Assembly (NCBI GenBank): GCA_036504995.1 | Contig: DASXUG010000015.1 | Coordinates: 143,967-207,966 of the forward strand | Reading direction: 5' to 3' | From: DASXUG01 sp036504995 | GTDB taxonomy: Bacteria > Pseudomonadota > Gammaproteobacteria > Burkholderiales > Methylophilaceae | Length of the DNA: 64,000 nt | Shown: positions 62,805-64,000 of the stretch, one piece after another | Position numbering within the stretch: position 1 is the stretch's first letter | Layout: the number at the start of each line of letters is the position of its first letter | Made by a program: the position numbers and the translations under genes | The notes under the pieces: model-generated | The model's input: only the letters and a program-made list of their open reading frames with translations | What the model was told of the DNA's origin: nothing | Databases searched by the model: none

Positions 62805-62888
62805 TCCTCTTTGTTTGTGTGGCTCGTGCGTAGTTGAGCCTCATTGAGTAATGTTAAAAAATGTAAAATCAGTCCAAAAAATGGTCAC

Positions 62889-62906
62889 ATTGTACTTGAG
62901 TACAAT
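62889..62906. promoter_or_regulatory. palindrome upstream of the adhesin gene (candidate operator)
   Basis: Perfect 8-bp inverted repeat ATTGTACT-TG-AGTACAAT. It overlaps a possible -35 TTGAGT (62896-62901) with TATGTG 18 bp further on. A binding site for the LuxR-type regulator just upstream is an inference. Confidence 0.45.
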
Positions 62907-63086
62907 AGACGAAAGTTTTTATGTGCTATTTAATGGAGTCATAGCTAAAGCCAAGCGGATTTTGGACGATATTTAGGTTTCTGGTCGCGCAGGCTAGATG
63001 GCTGCGTCAGTTTTTTGTAACACTGACTTTGCAATAAATTATAAAGAATATATTAGTAAACTACCTTAAGTTTTACGGAGAATAAA

Positions 63087-64000
63087 ATGGCAGCAGTTGG
63101 CGTGGTAAAAAGCATCATAGGTCAAGCAATGGTTGTTAACGAACGTGGCGAGCGCCACATTCTTCAAGTCGGCGAAAAACTGCAGGCGGGTGAGCATGTA
63201 GTGACTGGGCCAGGCGCAACTGTTAGTGTACAACTCGCCAATGGCAAAATGATGGATTTAGCGGCAGCGCAAACGATTAAAGTGACGCAAAACTTAGCCA
63301 ACACCGATGTGCCAGATGCCGGTGAAAACGCTGTAAACCAAGCCACCATCCAATCTGTGATTCAAGCTGTTGCTGAAGGTCGGGATATTAATGAAGTATT
63401 AAGCGCTCCAGCCGCAGGCGTCAATGGGGGTGCAAGCAGTGATGGCGATGCAACTTTTGTAAACTTGGAACGCATCAGGTTTGCTGACCCCAATCCCAAT
63501 CAGTATGCCTATGGAACTGGTCGAGACAGTAATCGTGTGGACTTGGATGGTCGCGGTAACGACGATGGACGTAACCTAAGATCCCTTAGCTTAACAGCAC
63601 AACTAGACCCTAATTCTGATAGCGGTGTTAAAGGTGACGGCATCACCAACGATAACACTCCAACCATTATTGGTACAGGTAACCCAGGTGCAACTATCAC
63701 AGTTGTCACCCCTAACGAAACGTTGACAACAACTGTTGGCACTGATGGTACTTGGACTGTAACTCCTGTAACGCCAATACCTGATGGCCCGCAAGTTATT
63801 AAAGTAACGGAAACAGTTCCAGGTAATCCTAATACTGTAACTACTGACGTTCCCTTAATCATTGACACAGGCTTACCGAATGGTGGCGTATCGCCTACGG
63901 TTGAGATCACCACCGATGCTAACAATGATGGTTTTATTAACAAAGCGGAGCAAGGCAATGCCACGACCGACGCAGTCAAAGTCTCATTTGACGGTACTAA
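63087..64000 (+). CDS. LapA/BapA-like giant adhesin, N-terminal part (cut by the window edge)
   Basis: Open frame from ATG 63087 (ACGGAG at 63075-63080) to the window end: 304 codons with no stop. Residues 1-105 match the N-terminal retention module of LapA-type adhesins, which jams in the outer-membrane pore and keeps the adhesin on the cell (VGVVKSIIGQAMVVNERGER, GEKLQAGEHVVTGPGA, ANGKMMDLA). PAAG at 108-111 is a likely LapG-type cleavage site. From about 175 onwards Big/Ig-like repeats begin (DNTPTIIGTGNPGATITVV, DGTWTVTPVTPIPDGPQ), with Asp/Asn-rich linkers that could bind calcium. It is the expected cargo of the secretion operon upstream. Confidence 0.9.
   Translation, partial: MAAVGVVKSIIGQAMVVNERGERHILQVGEKLQAGEHVVTGPGATVSVQLANGKMMDLAAAQTIKVTQNLANTDVPDAGENAVNQATIQSVIQAVAEGRDINEVLSAPAAGVNGGASSDGDATFVNLERIRFADPNPNQYAYGTGRDSNRVDLDGRGNDDGRNLRSLSLTAQLDPNSDSGVKGDGITNDNTPTIIGTGNPGATITVVTPNETLTTTVGTDGTWTVTPVTPIPDGPQVIKVTETVPGNPNTVTTDVPLIIDTGLPNGGVSPTVEITTDANNDGFINKAEQGNATTDAVKVSFDGT

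Noticed and set aside
62889..62906. lux box or NarL heptamer pair upstream of the adhesin
   Set aside because: The 18-bp palindrome matches neither the 20-bp lux box nor the TACYYMT NarL heptamer, so I keep it only as an unassigned operator candidate.
1..64000. CRISPR arrays, insertion sequences, prophage, tRNA or rRNA genes
   Set aside because: No regularly spaced repeats, transposase or integrase motifs, phage genes, tRNA-like cloverleaf motifs or rRNA sequence were found on reading both strands by eye. A covariance-model scan was not possible.

Overview
The window looks like chromosome of a methylotrophic betaproteobacterium of the Methylophilaceae (Methylotenera/Methylophilus-like). This is an inference from roughly 45% GC, a pgl/gnd/zwf block with the short NAD-type 6-phosphogluconate dehydrogenase (the cyclic oxidation branch of the ribulose monophosphate cycle), a MauE-type membrane domain, a PEP-CTERM protein, and the tyrA-aroA-cmk-rpsA-ihfB-lapA-lapB-pyrF order. 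I see no rRNA, tRNA, insertion sequence, prophage or CRISPR array. Coding density is high, and most genes are single-copy housekeeping genes.

Layout. 1-2.5 kb: 3' part of folA, a lytic transglycosylase and a PEP-CTERM-type exported protein. 2.7-10.4 kb: an Orn/Lys/Arg decarboxylase, dcd, zwf and gnd on the minus strand, then divergent pgl and a DUF535 protein. 10.4-14.6 kb: apbC (Mrp), divergent metG and a glycine-zipper protein, with a terminator-capped structured segment ahead of metG. 14.6-19.6 kb: a 1666-residue PAS/GAF/GGDEF/EAL protein whose ribosome-binding site lies in a predicted hairpin. 19.8-27.1 kb: ybiT, a nitroreductase, a GreA/B-like factor, guaA, guaB, a DUF4124 protein and a ComEA-like protein. 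27.3-34.8 kb: the conserved tyrA-to-pyrF cluster.

34.9-41.6 kb holds the most interesting module: six tightly packed plus-strand genes encoding two GT-C (PMT/ArnT-like) transferases, two PAP2 phosphatases, one ArnC/GtrB-like polyprenyl-phosphate glycosyltransferase and one UPF0104/MprF-like membrane protein. Together they look like a complete path for making, flipping and transferring a lipid-linked sugar, probably to lipid A or another envelope lipid. The sugar and acceptor are unknown.

41.6-48.9 kb: the N-degron pair bpt-aat, an HMA-MauE fusion, a Cache-HAMP-PAS-GGDEF diguanylate cyclase, a YgiQ radical SAM protein and a lipocalin. 48.9-53.2 kb: a KdpD-like kinase lacking the cytoplasmic N-terminal half, its KdpE-like regulator, and the potassium transporter kup. 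53.2-58.2 kb: yaiI, rhlE, lrgB/lrgA, an RsuA-type pseudouridine synthase and aqpZ. 58.6-64 kb: a type I secretion ABC transporter, its HlyD adaptor and a LuxR-type regulator, all joined by ATGA overlaps, then the 5' end of a large LapA-like adhesin with an N-terminal retention module and a PAAG site at residues 108-111, where a LapG-type protease would cut. The two cyclic-di-GMP enzymes and this adhesin system suggest cyclic-di-GMP-controlled attachment.
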